Assembly (NCBI GenBank): GCA_947493455.1
Contig: CANLRB010000001.1
Span: 496,001 to 560,000 of the forward strand
Direction: 5' to 3'
Length of the DNA: 64,000 bases
Source of the DNA: an uncultured Pseudoalteromonas sp.
GTDB taxonomy: Bacteria; Pseudomonadota; Gammaproteobacteria; Enterobacterales; Alteromonadaceae
Of this stretch, positions 17,481 through 26,826 are shown piece by piece; positions within the stretch are counted from its first letter, which is position 1, and the number at the start of each line of letters is the position of its first letter. The notes under the pieces were generated by a model that ran no database searches, was not told the DNA's origin, and saw only the letters and a list, made by a program, of their open reading frames with translations. The position numbers and the translations under genes were made by a program.

Positions 17481-17966
17481 TTAAATCAAGAATTCATTGG
17501 TTAACTTTGTATACCGAGAGCTTGCATCAACAAGCGAATTAGCGGTTAATTCGCGAATACTAAAAACGTGGGTTACCACATTAAATCGTTGCGCTAACCT
17601 ATCAAGTAGGATGGCAAAATCACCGTCGCCACTGAGTAAAATAACACAATCGACCTCTGGCGCTAATTCAATCGCATCAAGTGTAATGCCAACATCCCAA
17701 TCCCCTTTCGCTGTTCCATCGCTACGTTGAATAAAAGGTTTTAAAACCACATTAAAACCAATGCCCCTTAGGATATGATGAAATTGACGTTGTTTAGGAT
17801 CTTTACTCGAAATCGCGTAAGCGTTGGCATGTTTAATTTCATATTGATGCGCTATCGTCTGCCAAACTCGGTTGTAATTGACATTTTTTCTATGAGCCTC
17901 TCGTGCTGTGTAGTAAATGTTTTGTACATCAACCAGTACTGCAGCCGTCAGTTTGGAATTTGTCAT
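17481..17966 (-). CDS. NYN-domain (PIN-like) putative ribonuclease
   Basis: A 161-residue LabA/DUF88-type NYN protein. The conserved acidic residues that bind the catalytic metal are seen in AVLVDVQNIYYTAREAH (about 9-25), GDWDVGITLDAIEL and VILLSGDGDFAILLDRLAQ. NYN domains are PIN-like nucleases acting on RNA; this one has no extra C-terminal domain. It starts 1 base after rnd in the same operon, which fits a role in RNA processing, though the substrate is unknown. Confidence 0.85.
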   Translation of the reverse strand: MTNSKLTAAVLVDVQNIYYTAREAHRKNVNYNRVWQTIAHQYEIKHANAYAISSKDPKQRQFHHILRGIGFNVVLKPFIQRSDGTAKGDWDVGITLDAIELAPEVDCVILLSGDGDFAILLDRLAQRFNVVTHVFSIRELTANSLVDASSRYTKLTNEFLI

Positions 17967-17967
17967 C

Positions 17968-19089
17968 TTACTTCCACTTATCTAGTTCATTTTGCATAAT
18001 TCGGTCGCGCCAACCGCATAATAGATCTGGAGTGAGTAAATATTCTTTTTCATGAGCGGACAATTTCCAGTGCCAACTAAGCACCGCATTTATTTGTTTT
18101 TTACTTGCAATTGCATGCTCAGGAATGCCAGTACGTCTAGACGCGAGGCTGACAACTGACTTTATCTCTTTAAAGCACTTTTTGTAGTTTGAAAAATCAA
18201 TAAGGCGCTTAATAGGATGAGGTAAATCGCTCGCAAGTTTTGCCTGTTCAATGCATGCTATAATTTCTTTACCTGAACGTTGTACTTCGATTCGCTCAAT
18301 CCCCTGAATGTGCTTAAGTTGAGTTAAACTGCTTGGTTGGTGTTTTGCAATTTCAAAGAGTGTCGGTTCTTTTAAAATAAAGCTAAGTGCCAAGTTTTTC
18401 TTTACTGCTTTATTCTTGCGCCAACTTGCTAACTCTTTTAACACGACTAATTCTGCTGGCGCCAACTTCCACGAATTTTTTACATCAAGATAAAGGCGTT
18501 CATCGGGCGTACGAAAATTACGTTTAATCGCGAGCTGCTCACTTTCACTATAAACAACTTCAAGCAACTCTTTCGCTTCGATAAGTTCCTTAAGCTTTAA
18601 GTAACATGGCATCAAATAGTAAACATCAGCCGCTGCATAATCTCGTTGTCTATTGGTTAACGGCCGTTGCAACCAGTTTGTTTTGGATTCACTTTTATCA
18701 ACCTCGATATCAAGAAAATGCTTCACCATATGGGCAAAGCCCATGCTTGCGCCGACGTCGAGTACGCTCAGTGCAAACTGAGTATCAAACAGTGGTTTTG
18801 GCACACAATTCCCATGACGCATAAAGACTTCAATGTCTTCAGAAGGAGAATGTAATACTTTGACTATTGATTCATCTTGCATTAGTTGCCAAAACCCCGA
18901 CAAGTCGAGATCAGATAACGGATCAATCAAGGCTAAACGCTCACCACCGTATACTTGAATTAGCGCAATTTCAGGAAACAGAGTGCGGCGTCTCATAAAC
19001 TCCGTATCGACTGCTAGCAACACTTGTTGCGAATAATAAGCGATGGCGTCATCGAGCACTTGTTGCGTTTCAATATATTCGTACTTCAA
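17968..19089 (-). CDS. rnd: Ribonuclease D
   Basis: A 3'-5' exonuclease that trims tRNA and other small RNA 3' ends. The 373-residue protein has the DEDD exonuclease domain. Exo I is AVDTEFMRR with Asp28 and Glu30, exo II is KVLHSPSEDIEVF and exo III is RQRDYAAADVYYLMPCY. The HRDC domain(s) follow (about 205-370, beginning LKELASWRKNKA). The length is typical. It lies downstream of fadD behind a terminator and 1 base upstream of the NYN gene. Confidence 0.95.
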   Translation of the reverse strand: MKYEYIETQQVLDDAIAYYSQQVLLAVDTEFMRRRTLFPEIALIQVYGGERLALIDPLSDLDLSGFWQLMQDESIVKVLHSPSEDIEVFMRHGNCVPKPLFDTQFALSVLDVGASMGFAHMVKHFLDIEVDKSESKTNWLQRPLTNRQRDYAAADVYYLMPCYLKLKELIEAKELLEVVYSESEQLAIKRNFRTPDERLYLDVKNSWKLAPAELVVLKELASWRKNKAVKKNLALSFILKEPTLFEIAKHQPSSLTQLKHIQGIERIEVQRSGKEIIACIEQAKLASDLPHPIKRLIDFSNYKKCFKEIKSVVSLASRRTGIPEHAIASKKQINAVLSWHWKLSAHEKEYLLTPDLLCGWRDRIMQNELDKWK

Positions 19090-19103
19090 TTTTAAATCCT
19101 TAT

Positions 19104-19132
19104 AAAAAAACCGGCTTACGCCGGTTTTTTTA
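19104..19132 (-). terminator. fadD terminator
   Basis: A GC-rich stem ACCGGC / GCCGGT with a TTAC-type loop is flanked by A7 and T6 runs, directly after the fadD stop codon and before rnd. On the minus strand it reads hairpin then a T-run. Confidence 0.85.
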
Positions 19133-20791
19133 ACTTGCTTCTTTAAGTGCTCGTCGGAGTATTTTACCTACATTTGTTTTAGGTAACTCCTCTCTAAATT
19201 CAACAAACTTAGGCACTTTATAATTAGTTAAGTTATCGCGACAATGGCCTATTATATCTTTTTCAGTTACTGATTGGTCTTTTTTAACAACAAAAATTTT
19301 AACTTGTTCACCACTTACATCATGTGGCACACCAATCGCCGCAACTTCTAGCACACTCGGATGCATTGCAACAACTTCTTCAATTTCATTTGGGAATACG
19401 TTAAAGCCAGATACAATAATCATGTCTTTCTTACGGTCAACAATAAAAAAGAAACCATCATCGTCATATGTCGCAATATCGCCGGTTGCAAACCAGCCAT
19501 CACGCAAACATTCTTGTGTCGCTTCAGGTCGGTTGTAGTAACCCGCCATAACTTGTGGACCTTTTACCCACAACTCACCTGATTCGCCTTTGTCTGCCTC
19601 GGTTCCGTCTTCGCGCATTATTTTTAGCTCTGTACTTGGCGCAGGCAACCCGATAGAGCCATTAAAGCCTTCTGTATTGTATGGGCTTATTGTGACAAGT
19701 GGCGCACATTCAGTTAAACCATAACCTTCAACCAGGCGCGAATTGGTTACTGTTTGCCATTTTTCTGCAACTGGACGCTGCACAGCCATGCCGCCGCCAA
19801 GCGAAATTTTAAGGCTTGAAAAATCAAGATCACTGAACCCTGGTGTATTTAACAAACCATTAAATAGCGTATTCACGCCAGTCATTACAGTAAACTTTTT
19901 ACTCGCAAGCTCTTTAACAAACCCCTTCATATCACGTGGATTTGTTATGAGTAGATTGTGACCGCCGTATTTCATAAAGGTTAGGCAGTTCGCTGTTAAC
20001 GCAAAGATATGATACAGCGGTAATGCAGTAACAACGACTTCTTTGCCCTTAGTTAACAACGGATCTAAACAACCTGTAACTTGTTCTAAGTTGGCCACCA
20101 TATTGCCATGCGTTAACATTGCACCTTTAGATACACCTGTGGTGCCACCTGTATATTGCAAAAACGCTAAACAATCGCTGGTTAAATGTGGACGCTGATA
20201 CGCACTTGGATCGCCCGCTTTTAATACATTATTGAACGCAATAACATTTGGTAACTCATAGCTCGGTACCATTTTTTTAACGCGTTTAACAACAAAATTA
20301 ACGAGGTGCTTTTTAAACCCATTCATCATATCGCCGATTTCAGTGATAATGATATTTTTAACATGTGTTTTAGGCAGTGCATCTTGCAATGTTTTTGCAA
20401 AGTTAGCCAAAATCACGATTGTTGTTGTTTCTGAATCATTTAATTGGTGCTCTAATTCTCGAACCGTATAAAGCGGGTTGACGTTCACAACCGTCGCGCC
20501 TGCTCTAAGCGTGCCCAAGATAGCAACTGGCGTTTGTAACAAGTTAGGCATCATTACCGCAACTTTGTCACCTTTTTTAACACCAAGTTGATTTTGTAAG
20601 TACGATGCAAAGGCCTTCGTCGCTACATCCATCTCTTGATATGACAACTGCTTACCCATATTTTCGAAGGCCGGCAGTTGTTTATAGTCTGCAAAACTTT
20701 TTTCAAATAGTTCAAGCAGGGAGTCATAGTGTTTTGGATCAATTTCTGCAGGCACGCCCTCAGGAAACCTCTTTAGCCAAATTTTTTCCAC
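19130..20791 (-). CDS. fadD: Long-chain fatty acyl-CoA synthetase
   Basis: Activates exogenous long-chain fatty acids to acyl-CoA with ATP at the inner membrane for beta-oxidation. The 553-residue protein belongs to the AMP-binding superfamily. The ATP/AMP motif is [20 protein letters not shown] (about residue 210), followed by [19 protein letters not shown] and the hinge motif [24 protein letters not shown]. The catalytic Lys is in the C-terminal [16 protein letters not shown]. Full length compared with E. coli FadD. It is monocistronic on the minus strand with its own terminator. Confidence 0.93.
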   Translation of the reverse strand: MEKIWLKRFPEGVPAEIDPKHYDSLLELFEKSFADYKQLPAFENMGKQLSYQEMDVATKAFASYLQNQLGVKKGDKVAVMMPNLLQTPVAILGTLRAGATVVNVNPLYTVRELEHQLNDSETTTIVILANFAKTLQDALPKTHVKNIIITEIGDMMNGFKKHLVNFVVKRVKKMVPSYELPNVIAFNNVLKAGDPSAYQRPHLTSDCLAFLQYTGGTTGVSKGAMLTHGNMVANLEQVTGCLDPLLTKGKEVVVTALPLYHIFALTANCLTFMKYGGHNLLITNPRDMKGFVKELASKKFTVMTGVNTLFNGLLNTPGFSDLDFSSLKISLGGGMAVQRPVAEKWQTVTNSRLVEGYGLTECAPLVTISPYNTEGFNGSIGLPAPSTELKIMREDGTEADKGESGELWVKGPQVMAGYYNRPEATQECLRDGWFATGDIATYDDDGFFFIVDRKKDMIIVSGFNVFPNEIEEVVAMHPSVLEVAAIGVPHDVSGEQVKIFVVKKDQSVTEKDIIGHCRDNLTNYKVPKFVEFREELPKTNVGKILRRALKEAS

Positions 20792-20918
20792 TTCAAGCTC
20801 CTATTCATTATTTTTATCATTTAATACTTAAACCTTAATTCAACTAAGGCGAATTAACAATTGAGTAAATACTCTAATCCACGCATAGTCACATATTTTT
20901 TGCCAAGTTACAAATTTG

Positions 20919-21755
20919 TTAGCTAAACTGCATTACTTGTCTTGTTATCAGTTGCGCAACATCACGACTACTTTCTAGGTGGCAATGGTGTCCACCATCA
21001 ACTTCAACATAGGCCATGTTTGGCACATAGTCTTTAAATTGATTATAGTTCTCTTTGACCATAGCATAGCCGGAACGTGCCGCAATTAATAGAGTTGGCG
21101 CTGTAGTTTGTTTACAGATCTCAATTACTTGTTGCTCAACAAAACGAAGTCCTGAATGGTGTGTTAATTTTGGATCTGTGGTTAACCTAAACTTATCGCT
21201 AATGGCTTGTATATTTCTAGACATTAACAAATAGGCAATGTCTCGAGTAAAATCGCTCACGGCTAAGCGTTTTTCGATTATTTCTTCTTTGCTATTAAAG
21301 TACTTAATTTGTTTTCGTTTATTACGTGTGCGTTGCAATATTGCATTTTTCAATTGGGTAGGCACTTCATTAGCGGGTGTTGCTAAACCTGCAAACCCTT
21401 CAATGAGAGTAAGTGACTTCACTTTATCCGGAAAACACGCACAAAATAACTGCGCAACCATAGCCCCCATGCTATGACCAACTAAGTGAATTTTATTTAC
21501 CCCAAGCGATGAGACAAAACGATGCACGTCATTCGCATAGTCGACAAAATAATAATGTGCATCATGACTTCGCCACTTCGATTTGCCATGACCTGGGAAA
21601 TCGAGTGCGTACCAGTCTAACTCTGGCAATTGGCGCATTAACGATATAAAGCTATTGCTATTGTCTAGCCATCCATGAAGCGCAATCATCACTTCATCTC
21701 CTTGCCCTGCGCTTTGATACGCAAGGTCGTCACATTTTGCATCAATTAAATTCAT
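20919..21755 (-). CDS. Alpha/beta-fold hydrolase
   Basis: A 278-residue alpha/beta hydrolase. It has the oxyanion-hole HGWLDN near residue 27, the nucleophile elbow VGHSMGAM with Ser95, and a late His in VDGGHHCHLES. An acid residue is probably in the strand ending LLIAARSGYA or just after. No signal peptide, so cytoplasmic. It resembles the MhpC/BioH-like esterase group, but the substrate is unknown. It lies 127 bases upstream of fadD on the same strand and is divergent from the alkaline phosphatase gene. Confidence 0.85.
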   Translation of the reverse strand: MNLIDAKCDDLAYQSAGQGDEVMIALHGWLDNSNSFISLMRQLPELDWYALDFPGHGKSKWRSHDAHYYFVDYANDVHRFVSSLGVNKIHLVGHSMGAMVAQLFCACFPDKVKSLTLIEGFAGLATPANEVPTQLKNAILQRTRNKRKQIKYFNSKEEIIEKRLAVSDFTRDIAYLLMSRNIQAISDKFRLTTDPKLTHHSGLRFVEQQVIEICKQTTAPTLLIAARSGYAMVKENYNQFKDYVPNMAYVEVDGGHHCHLESSRDVAQLITRQVMQFS

Positions 21756-21850
21756 AAGCTTTATTTCACCGATAAAAATACCATTTTACGTAAAAACTCG
21801 GTATGTTGTCTTCAATTCAAAATTAGCCTATTTAAATAAGAACATAAACA

Positions 21851-23149
21851 ATGAAATTAAACACGTTGGCTGTCAGCCTACTTTTCGCATTCCCCATTGC
21901 CGCGTTTGCTGAAGAGCCTCCAAAAAACATTATTTACATGATTGGCGACGGAATGGGCCCGGCTTTTATCACCGGCTACCGCTATTATTCGGATAGTAAA
22001 GAAACTAAACATGTAGAGCGTACAATTTTTGATGAATTGCTCGTTGGTAGTGCCCAATCGTTCCCTGATGACGACACTTATGTGACTGACAGCGCGGCGG
22101 GTGCAACCGCATTAGCGACCGCAACCAAAACATATAATGGCGCGATTGCAGTAGACCGAAATAAAAAACCGTTAAAAACGATGTTACAAATGGCTAAAGC
22201 GCAGGGAATGTCAACCGGCCTTGTTTCAACCTCGCAAGTTGTCCATGCAACGCCTGCGAGTTTCGCTGCACACAACGAAAGTCGTCGAAACTACAATCAA
22301 ATAGCTGACCACTATATTGATGTAAAAATCGATGAAAAGCTCCCTGTCGATGTTATATTGGGCGGTGGAAAACAATACTTCAAACGAGATGATCGCGATT
22401 TAGTTAGCGAGTTTATTGAACATGGTTACACCTATTCAGAAACACTTTCTGATAACACGTTAAAAACGCGACCAGCGCTTGGGCTCTATGCAGATGTTGC
22501 CTTCGATTATGCTATTGATACAGATACAACGCGCTTGCAAACGATGACAAGTAATGCACTTTCTCTGTTAAGTAAAGATAATGCTAACGGCTTTTTTGTA
22601 ATGATTGAAGGGAGTCAAATTGATTGGTGTGCGCATGCTAACGATATCGCCTGTGCAATGGCGGAAATGAAAGACTTTGACAACGCCATTCAAATTGCAA
22701 AAGCCTATGTTGATAATAACCCAGATACGCTGTTAGTAGTGACTGCTGACCATTCTACTGGCGGTCTCACGCTTGGCGCGAATGGTATCTACAAATGGCA
22801 TACGGATGTTATTAGCGGGGTAACCGCGAGCGTGCCCAAAATTACCGGAACACTGCTTAATACAGATGAAAAAAACCTAATAAGTCAATGGGGTTTATTA
22901 ACAAATATTGAGCTAACCAAAGAAGAGCTGGTAGAACTTTCAACAAGCTATGCGTCAGGTGAAAAAGCAGTACTTGGAAAAACAGTGAATAAATTTATCA
23001 ACCGCCATTCTAACACTGGCTGGACAACAACCGGGCATACCGCTGTTGATGTACCTGTGCTTGCATATGGTCGCGGCTATGAGGTATTCATTGGTAACCA
23101 AAATAACACTGATATCGCCGATAAACTAATTAAGTACATTTCTCAATAA
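21851..23149 (+). CDS. Secreted alkaline phosphatase (PhoA-type)
   Basis: A 432-residue periplasmic or secreted phosphomonoesterase. The signal peptide is about 1-20 (ending AAFAEEP). The metal and catalytic sites are complete: IYMIGDGMG with Asp33, the nucleophile Ser81 in YVTDSAAGATAL, and Asp/His ligands in EGSQIDWCAHAND, VVTADHSTGG and TTGHTAVDVPV. It hydrolyses phosphate esters to supply phosphate. It is divergently transcribed from the hydrolase gene with a 95-base gap. I did not find a convincing Pho box in that gap. Confidence 0.93.
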   Translation: MKLNTLAVSLLFAFPIAAFAEEPPKNIIYMIGDGMGPAFITGYRYYSDSKETKHVERTIFDELLVGSAQSFPDDDTYVTDSAAGATALATATKTYNGAIAVDRNKKPLKTMLQMAKAQGMSTGLVSTSQVVHATPASFAAHNESRRNYNQIADHYIDVKIDEKLPVDVILGGGKQYFKRDDRDLVSEFIEHGYTYSETLSDNTLKTRPALGLYADVAFDYAIDTDTTRLQTMTSNALSLLSKDNANGFFVMIEGSQIDWCAHANDIACAMAEMKDFDNAIQIAKAYVDNNPDTLLVVTADHSTGGLTLGANGIYKWHTDVISGVTASVPKITGTLLNTDEKNLISQWGLLTNIELTKEELVELSTSYASGEKAVLGKTVNKFINRHSNTGWTTTGHTAVDVPVLAYGRGYEVFIGNQNNTDIADKLIKYISQ

Positions 23150-23173
23150 TCGCAATTACTTTAAATCATTGAG

Positions 23174-23224
23174 AAACACAGAGCGGCGCTATTGAGCAAA
23201 GCGTTTTATAGCGCCAGTGTGTTT
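23174..23224. terminator. Long imperfect inverted repeat between convergent genes
   Basis: Arms AAACACA...GGCGCTAT (23174-23192) and ATAGCGCC..TGTGTTT (23208-23224) pair with one internal mismatch loop around a 15-base loop. It lies after the alkaline phosphatase stop and overlaps the last codon of the convergent 96-residue gene. It probably terminates both genes, though a clear T-run is missing. Confidence 0.5.
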
Positions 23225-23513
23225 AAACGAACAAGTCAACACCAATTAACTGAGACACTTCTTCGCGTTTTGACATAAAGGCAAATTCGCGATAACTCGA
23301 GAGCGCCTTTTCTGCAAGCGGCGACGGTGCGTCCTGTATCGTAAACCGCATGCGCTCGAATTTTGAGAATGCGGCATCATTTGACATAACAATGTTTTTA
23401 CTCGATTGAAGCCGAGCTGTAGACTGTTCGGTAAACTGCACTCCAATCGGTTGCTTGTTTTGTTGTTTTAATTGGGTTAAATCAACAACACCAAATTGAC
23501 CAGTCAGTTTCAT
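23223..23513 (-). CDS. Small conserved-looking protein of unknown function
   Basis: A 96-residue soluble protein I do not recognise. No signal peptide, membrane segment or Cys. It is mixed in charge, with a Gln-rich start (LTQLKQQNKQ) and a C-terminal segment KREEVSQLIGVDLFV. It begins 5 bases downstream of tsaB and is read in the same direction, so it is probably the last gene of the yoaA-tsaB operon. The tight spacing supports that it is real. No function can be proposed from sequence. Confidence 0.7.
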   Translation of the reverse strand: MKLTGQFGVVDLTQLKQQNKQPIGVQFTEQSTARLQSSKNIVMSNDAAFSKFERMRFTIQDAPSPLAEKALSSYREFAFMSKREEVSQLIGVDLFV

Positions 23514-23518
23514 AGTAA

Positions 23519-24205
23519 TTACTCTTTACCGGGTAACTTTTTCCAGGTTACCGTATCTCTAACATAGCTAGGTTGTGCATGTTTAGCATCAACCACGTTA
23601 CCTGAATTATAGGCAAGCTCTGCGAAGTTTGCGATAAACTTAACGTTTGGTAGACGAATCGAGTCATCAAATGTCAGTTTTGTATATGATGCGAACACGT
23701 CACGATACGTCTCGAATCCGGTACCTACACCAATTGCCGGTATATTTGGTAACGTTAGTAGCTCGGGTTTAATGACAACTTCATCAGATACACACACCAC
23801 GTCACCGTGTTCGTTTTTTGTGTAATGAGCAAAATAAATCTCCCCCATACGTGCATCAATTGCAACAAAGACATCTTGCACTTCATTTTGTGCAAAACAC
23901 TGCTCTGCCATAATTTGAAGCGTCGATACGCCAATAACAGGAAGATTTGCCGCAAACGCTAAACCTTGGGTTACCGATACGCCAACGCGCACTCCCGTAA
24001 AACTGCCAGGCCCTTTACCATACGCAATTGCATCTAGTTCTTTGAGCGAGGTATTTGCTTGTTTTAATTGACGCTCAATTTCAGGCAACATTTTTTGACT
24101 GTGTTGTTGAGGACATTCTTCAAAAAATGCATTATCCAAATGGGTTGATAGTGCAACGGAAAGCGCTTCCGTAGACGCGTCTAATAACAAAATTTTTGCT
24201 GACAT
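23519..24205 (-). CDS. tsaB: tRNA t6A37 threonylcarbamoyl complex subunit TsaB
   Basis: Part of the TsaBDE complex that makes threonylcarbamoyladenosine at A37 of ANN-decoding tRNAs. The 228-residue protein has the ASKHA-fold start LLLDASTEALSVAL and the signature YGKGPGSFTGVRVGVSVTQGLAF (about 60-83). C-terminal YVRDTVTWKKLPG is typical. TsaB is the inactive paralogue that scaffolds TsaD. It starts 1 base after the yoaA stop codon; the yoaA-tsaB pairing is also found in E. coli. Confidence 0.94.
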   Translation of the reverse strand: MSAKILLLDASTEALSVALSTHLDNAFFEECPQQHSQKMLPEIERQLKQANTSLKELDAIAYGKGPGSFTGVRVGVSVTQGLAFAANLPVIGVSTLQIMAEQCFAQNEVQDVFVAIDARMGEIYFAHYTKNEHGDVVCVSDEVVIKPELLTLPNIPAIGVGTGFETYRDVFASYTKLTFDDSIRLPNVKFIANFAELAYNSGNVVDAKHAQPSYVRDTVTWKKLPGKE

Positions 24206-24206
24206 T

Positions 24207-26120
24207 CTATTTAATCGACTCTAAAAATGTTTCTACTCGGTTTAAGTTTCTTGTACGATACATCGGCGGTAGACTCGCTAAAAATATCTGACCGTACTCT
24301 CTTGTGACTAAGCGGTTGTCACAAATAACCAATACGCCTTTATCTTCGATATCACGAATCAGGCGACCTACCCCTTGCTTTAAACTAATCACAGCTTGTG
24401 GGATTTGAATATCTCTAAAAGGCTCGCCTCCTTGATTTACACAGTCTTGCATCTTAGCTTGCAACAATGGGTCATCAGGCGCCGCGAACGGTAACTTGTC
24501 AATCATAACACAACTTAATGCAGAGCCCCTAACGTCAACCCCTTCCCAAAACGATGCCGTACCAAGCAATACAGAATTGCCATGAACAATATACTTTTCG
24601 AGTAAAATTCGCTTAGAAGTTTGACCCTGTACAAGCAACGGATACTCGATTGATTGTGATAACCCTTCGGCTACAAGGTGCATCATACGATAGCTAGTGA
24701 ACAACAAAAAACATCGACCTTGTGCAGCTCGTATTAGTTGTTTTGCTACTGTCACGAGTGCATGCGGCATATTTGGTGAATTAGCCTCTGGCAAATAGCG
24801 CGGTACACAAAGCATCGCCTGATTGTGATAATCAAAAGGGCTATCTAGTAGCAAGGATTCGGCAGGTTTCAGGCCCAATGCTTCAGTAAAGTGTGTAATT
24901 TTGCCATCGACTGACAGTGTTGCAGAAGTAAACACCCAGCTGGCATCATACTGCTCCATCAATTTAGCGAACTTTTCGCTTACATTAAGCGGTGTAATAC
25001 TAAAAGTTAAATGGCGACGTGATGTTTCAAACCAATAGCTGTAGCCGGGCTTAGAGACTTCAAACATACAGTTTAGTTTTGCTTTCATCGCGACACAGCG
25101 CTCAAAGAGTGGTTCAATTAACTCGGTACGTTCTAGTGCAAGCTTTAACACTTGATGTAAAAATGACATATCATTAATGACACGTTCAATTGCCCTAAAA
25201 ATAGAATCTTGTTTGATCGCATGTTGCCAATCACCGCGGGTTGGCTCTGCCGGAAACTGGAGTCTTAAATCAGACACTGCGGTATTAAGTTTGTCGAGCG
25301 CTTTGCCGAGCTGCACCATATCAAACAGTTCAGTACGATAAAATAATTGGAGATCTTTAATTAAATCGACTACCGTTCGCGTGCTTACCCGCTCAGCAAA
25401 GTATTCAGACGCTATGTGAGGCAGCTGATGCGCTTCATCAAAAATATAGCATGTCGCGTTAGGCACTAATTCAGCAAAACCGGACTCCTTGACCATCGCA
25501 TCAGCGAGAAACAAATGGTGATTAACAACAATCAAGTCAGCTTCAGCGGCCTTGGCACGTGCTTTTCGAACATAACATTCGGAATATTCGGCACACTCTT
25601 TACCGAGGCAATTATCGCGCGTTGAGGTCACATAAGGCAGTACTTTTGCACCTTCTTCAATTCCAATACAATCCGCTAAATCGCCTGTTTGGGTTTCACT
25701 TGCAAATTTTGCCACCATCGCAAGTTCGTGCATAACATCGGGGTCATCACTTGGCACATGAGCGATATGCTGGTTTAATCGCTCATTGCATAGATAGTTT
25801 GCGCGGCCTTTTAACAAACTAACTTTCTTACCTTTGGTCAGGATTTTTTTTAATTGAGGCAGGTCACGATGAAACAATTGCTCTTGTAATGCTTTTGAGC
25901 CTGTCGATACTATTACTTTTTCATCGCGCAGTAACGCAGGTGCCAAATAAGCAAACGTTTTACCGGTTCCCGTTCCGGCTTCAACCACTATTTGATGTTG
26001 ATTTTTAATTGCTTTTTCTACAGCAACTGCCATTGAAATTTGTTCAGCACGCGGCTGATAGCCTTTGATAGTTAAGGCAAAAGGACCTGCGTCGCCGAAC
26101 AAGTCACTGATTGATGTCAT
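24207..26120 (-). CDS. yoaA: YoaA, DinG/XPD-family iron-sulfur DNA helicase
   Basis: A 637-residue superfamily 2 5'-3' helicase. Walker A is VVEAGTGTGKTFAYLAPALL (about 45-64) and the DEAH box is YIFDEAHQLPH. The iron-sulfur cluster cysteines lie in NYLCNERL and DNCLGKECAEYSECYV, between Walker A and the DEAH box as in XPD/DinG. C-terminal helicase motifs are LGTASFWEGVDVRG and KQGVGRLIRD. YoaA acts with the polymerase clamp-loader subunit chi in repair of stalled forks in E. coli. The neighbour tsaB supports YoaA rather than DinG. Confidence 0.93.
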   Translation of the reverse strand: MTSISDLFGDAGPFALTIKGYQPRAEQISMAVAVEKAIKNQHQIVVEAGTGTGKTFAYLAPALLRDEKVIVSTGSKALQEQLFHRDLPQLKKILTKGKKVSLLKGRANYLCNERLNQHIAHVPSDDPDVMHELAMVAKFASETQTGDLADCIGIEEGAKVLPYVTSTRDNCLGKECAEYSECYVRKARAKAAEADLIVVNHHLFLADAMVKESGFAELVPNATCYIFDEAHQLPHIASEYFAERVSTRTVVDLIKDLQLFYRTELFDMVQLGKALDKLNTAVSDLRLQFPAEPTRGDWQHAIKQDSIFRAIERVINDMSFLHQVLKLALERTELIEPLFERCVAMKAKLNCMFEVSKPGYSYWFETSRRHLTFSITPLNVSEKFAKLMEQYDASWVFTSATLSVDGKITHFTEALGLKPAESLLLDSPFDYHNQAMLCVPRYLPEANSPNMPHALVTVAKQLIRAAQGRCFLLFTSYRMMHLVAEGLSQSIEYPLLVQGQTSKRILLEKYIVHGNSVLLGTASFWEGVDVRGSALSCVMIDKLPFAAPDDPLLQAKMQDCVNQGGEPFRDIQIPQAVISLKQGVGRLIRDIEDKGVLVICDNRLVTREYGQIFLASLPPMYRTRNLNRVETFLESIK

Positions 26121-26200
26121 AACACTGTCTTTTAGCTCAAGTTACGCCAGAGTTTACGTGAACTATGTTCATATTTAAACAAAACTTGGGCCATCTTTTT

Positions 26201-26410
26201 TTACGCCCAAACATCGACGTGTTCATCGTCAATAACCTCAGAGTTCTCTTTGTGTTCTTTTTTTTGTTTAAGAATCGATTCAGTCCCTTTATTCGACTTA
26301 ATTTTAACTTTTGTCAGTTTAGTGTCAGCGACTCCTACTATCGTAAACGGTGATGTTTCGACCGGTGTGACAAGTACGACTCGTGGTAAATATGGGGTGA
26401 GTAGATCCAT
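26201..26410 (-). CDS. Small unknown protein upstream of yoaA
   Basis: A 69-residue protein I do not recognise. Start supported by AAGGA six bases before the ATG. The sequence is a hydrophobic N-terminal part (YLPRVVLVTPVETSP), a beta-like middle and a charged tail (KQKKEHKENSEVIDDEHVDVWA). No signal peptide or membrane helix. It lies 80 bases upstream of yoaA in the same orientation and may be cotranscribed. The plus-strand reading of the same region is Phe-rich and lacks a ribosome site, so I prefer this strand. Confidence 0.6.
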   Translation of the reverse strand: MDLLTPYLPRVVLVTPVETSPFTIVGVADTKLTKVKIKSNKGTESILKQKKEHKENSEVIDDEHVDVWA

Positions 26411-26636
26411 TCTTAATCCTTAATGTGCCTTACCTTTATATCGACCGAACTTTATCAATCATAAGCCAATAATAACGTAAATTTATAATACAATTATTCG
26501 ATATCTGCACGCCATATTACTTTTTGAAATATGATATTCGTGTTTATCAAACAATAATTCCTTGCAAAGTTGTAAAAATAATGTTTTTCTAGATACATAA
26601 ATTTTTCGTTTAAATAAAATTAACTACGGAACACTA

Positions 26637-26690
26637 ATGAATTTACTAAACTTGACAACTATCCATCATCACCATCATAAGTCGGAATAG
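26637..26690 (+). CDS. hisL: His operon leader peptide
   Basis: A 17-residue leader peptide (MNLLNLTTIHHHHHKSE) with five consecutive His codons at 26664-26678. A GGAA ribosome site precedes the ATG. Ribosome stalling at the His codons when charged tRNA-His is scarce would favour the antiterminator fold downstream and allow hisG-IE transcription. Confidence 0.93.
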   Translation: MNLLNLTTIHHHHHKSE

Positions 26691-26726
26691 CCTGTCAGGT
26701 TTTTCGCTGAGGGGTTATTCCTAAAA

Positions 26727-26776
26727 GGAACCTCTCGCGAAGATAAACAACACTCTCATTTTCGCCCCGAGGTTCC
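26727..26776 (+). promoter_or_regulatory. His attenuator antiterminator pairing
   Basis: GGAACCTC (26727-26734) is the exact reverse complement of GAGGTTCC (26769-26776), which overlaps the 5' arm of the terminator hairpin, so the two folds are mutually exclusive. GGAACCTCTC can also pair with the earlier GAGGGGTTATTCC (from 26709), giving the pause/anti-antiterminator fold. Confidence 0.8.
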
Positions 26777-26796
26777 CCCTCGGGGTTTTTGTTTTT
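26765..26796 (+). terminator. His attenuator terminator
   Basis: An 8-bp GC-rich stem CCCCGAGG / CCTCGGGG with a 5-base loop is followed by TTTTTGTTTTT, 31 bases before hisG. It is the regulated terminator of the his leader. Confidence 0.9.
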
Positions 26797-26826
26797 ACAC
26801 TTTTTATTAATATTGGGAATGAGAAA

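Noticed and set aside
21756-21850. Pho box before the alkaline phosphatase
   Set aside because: No pair of CTGTCAT-like half-sites at 11-base spacing could be found in the 95-base gap.
26165-26353. Phe-rich plus-strand open frame opposite the 69-residue gene
   Set aside because: The minus-strand frame has a good AAGGA site and normal composition; the Phe-rich one looks like an antisense shadow.
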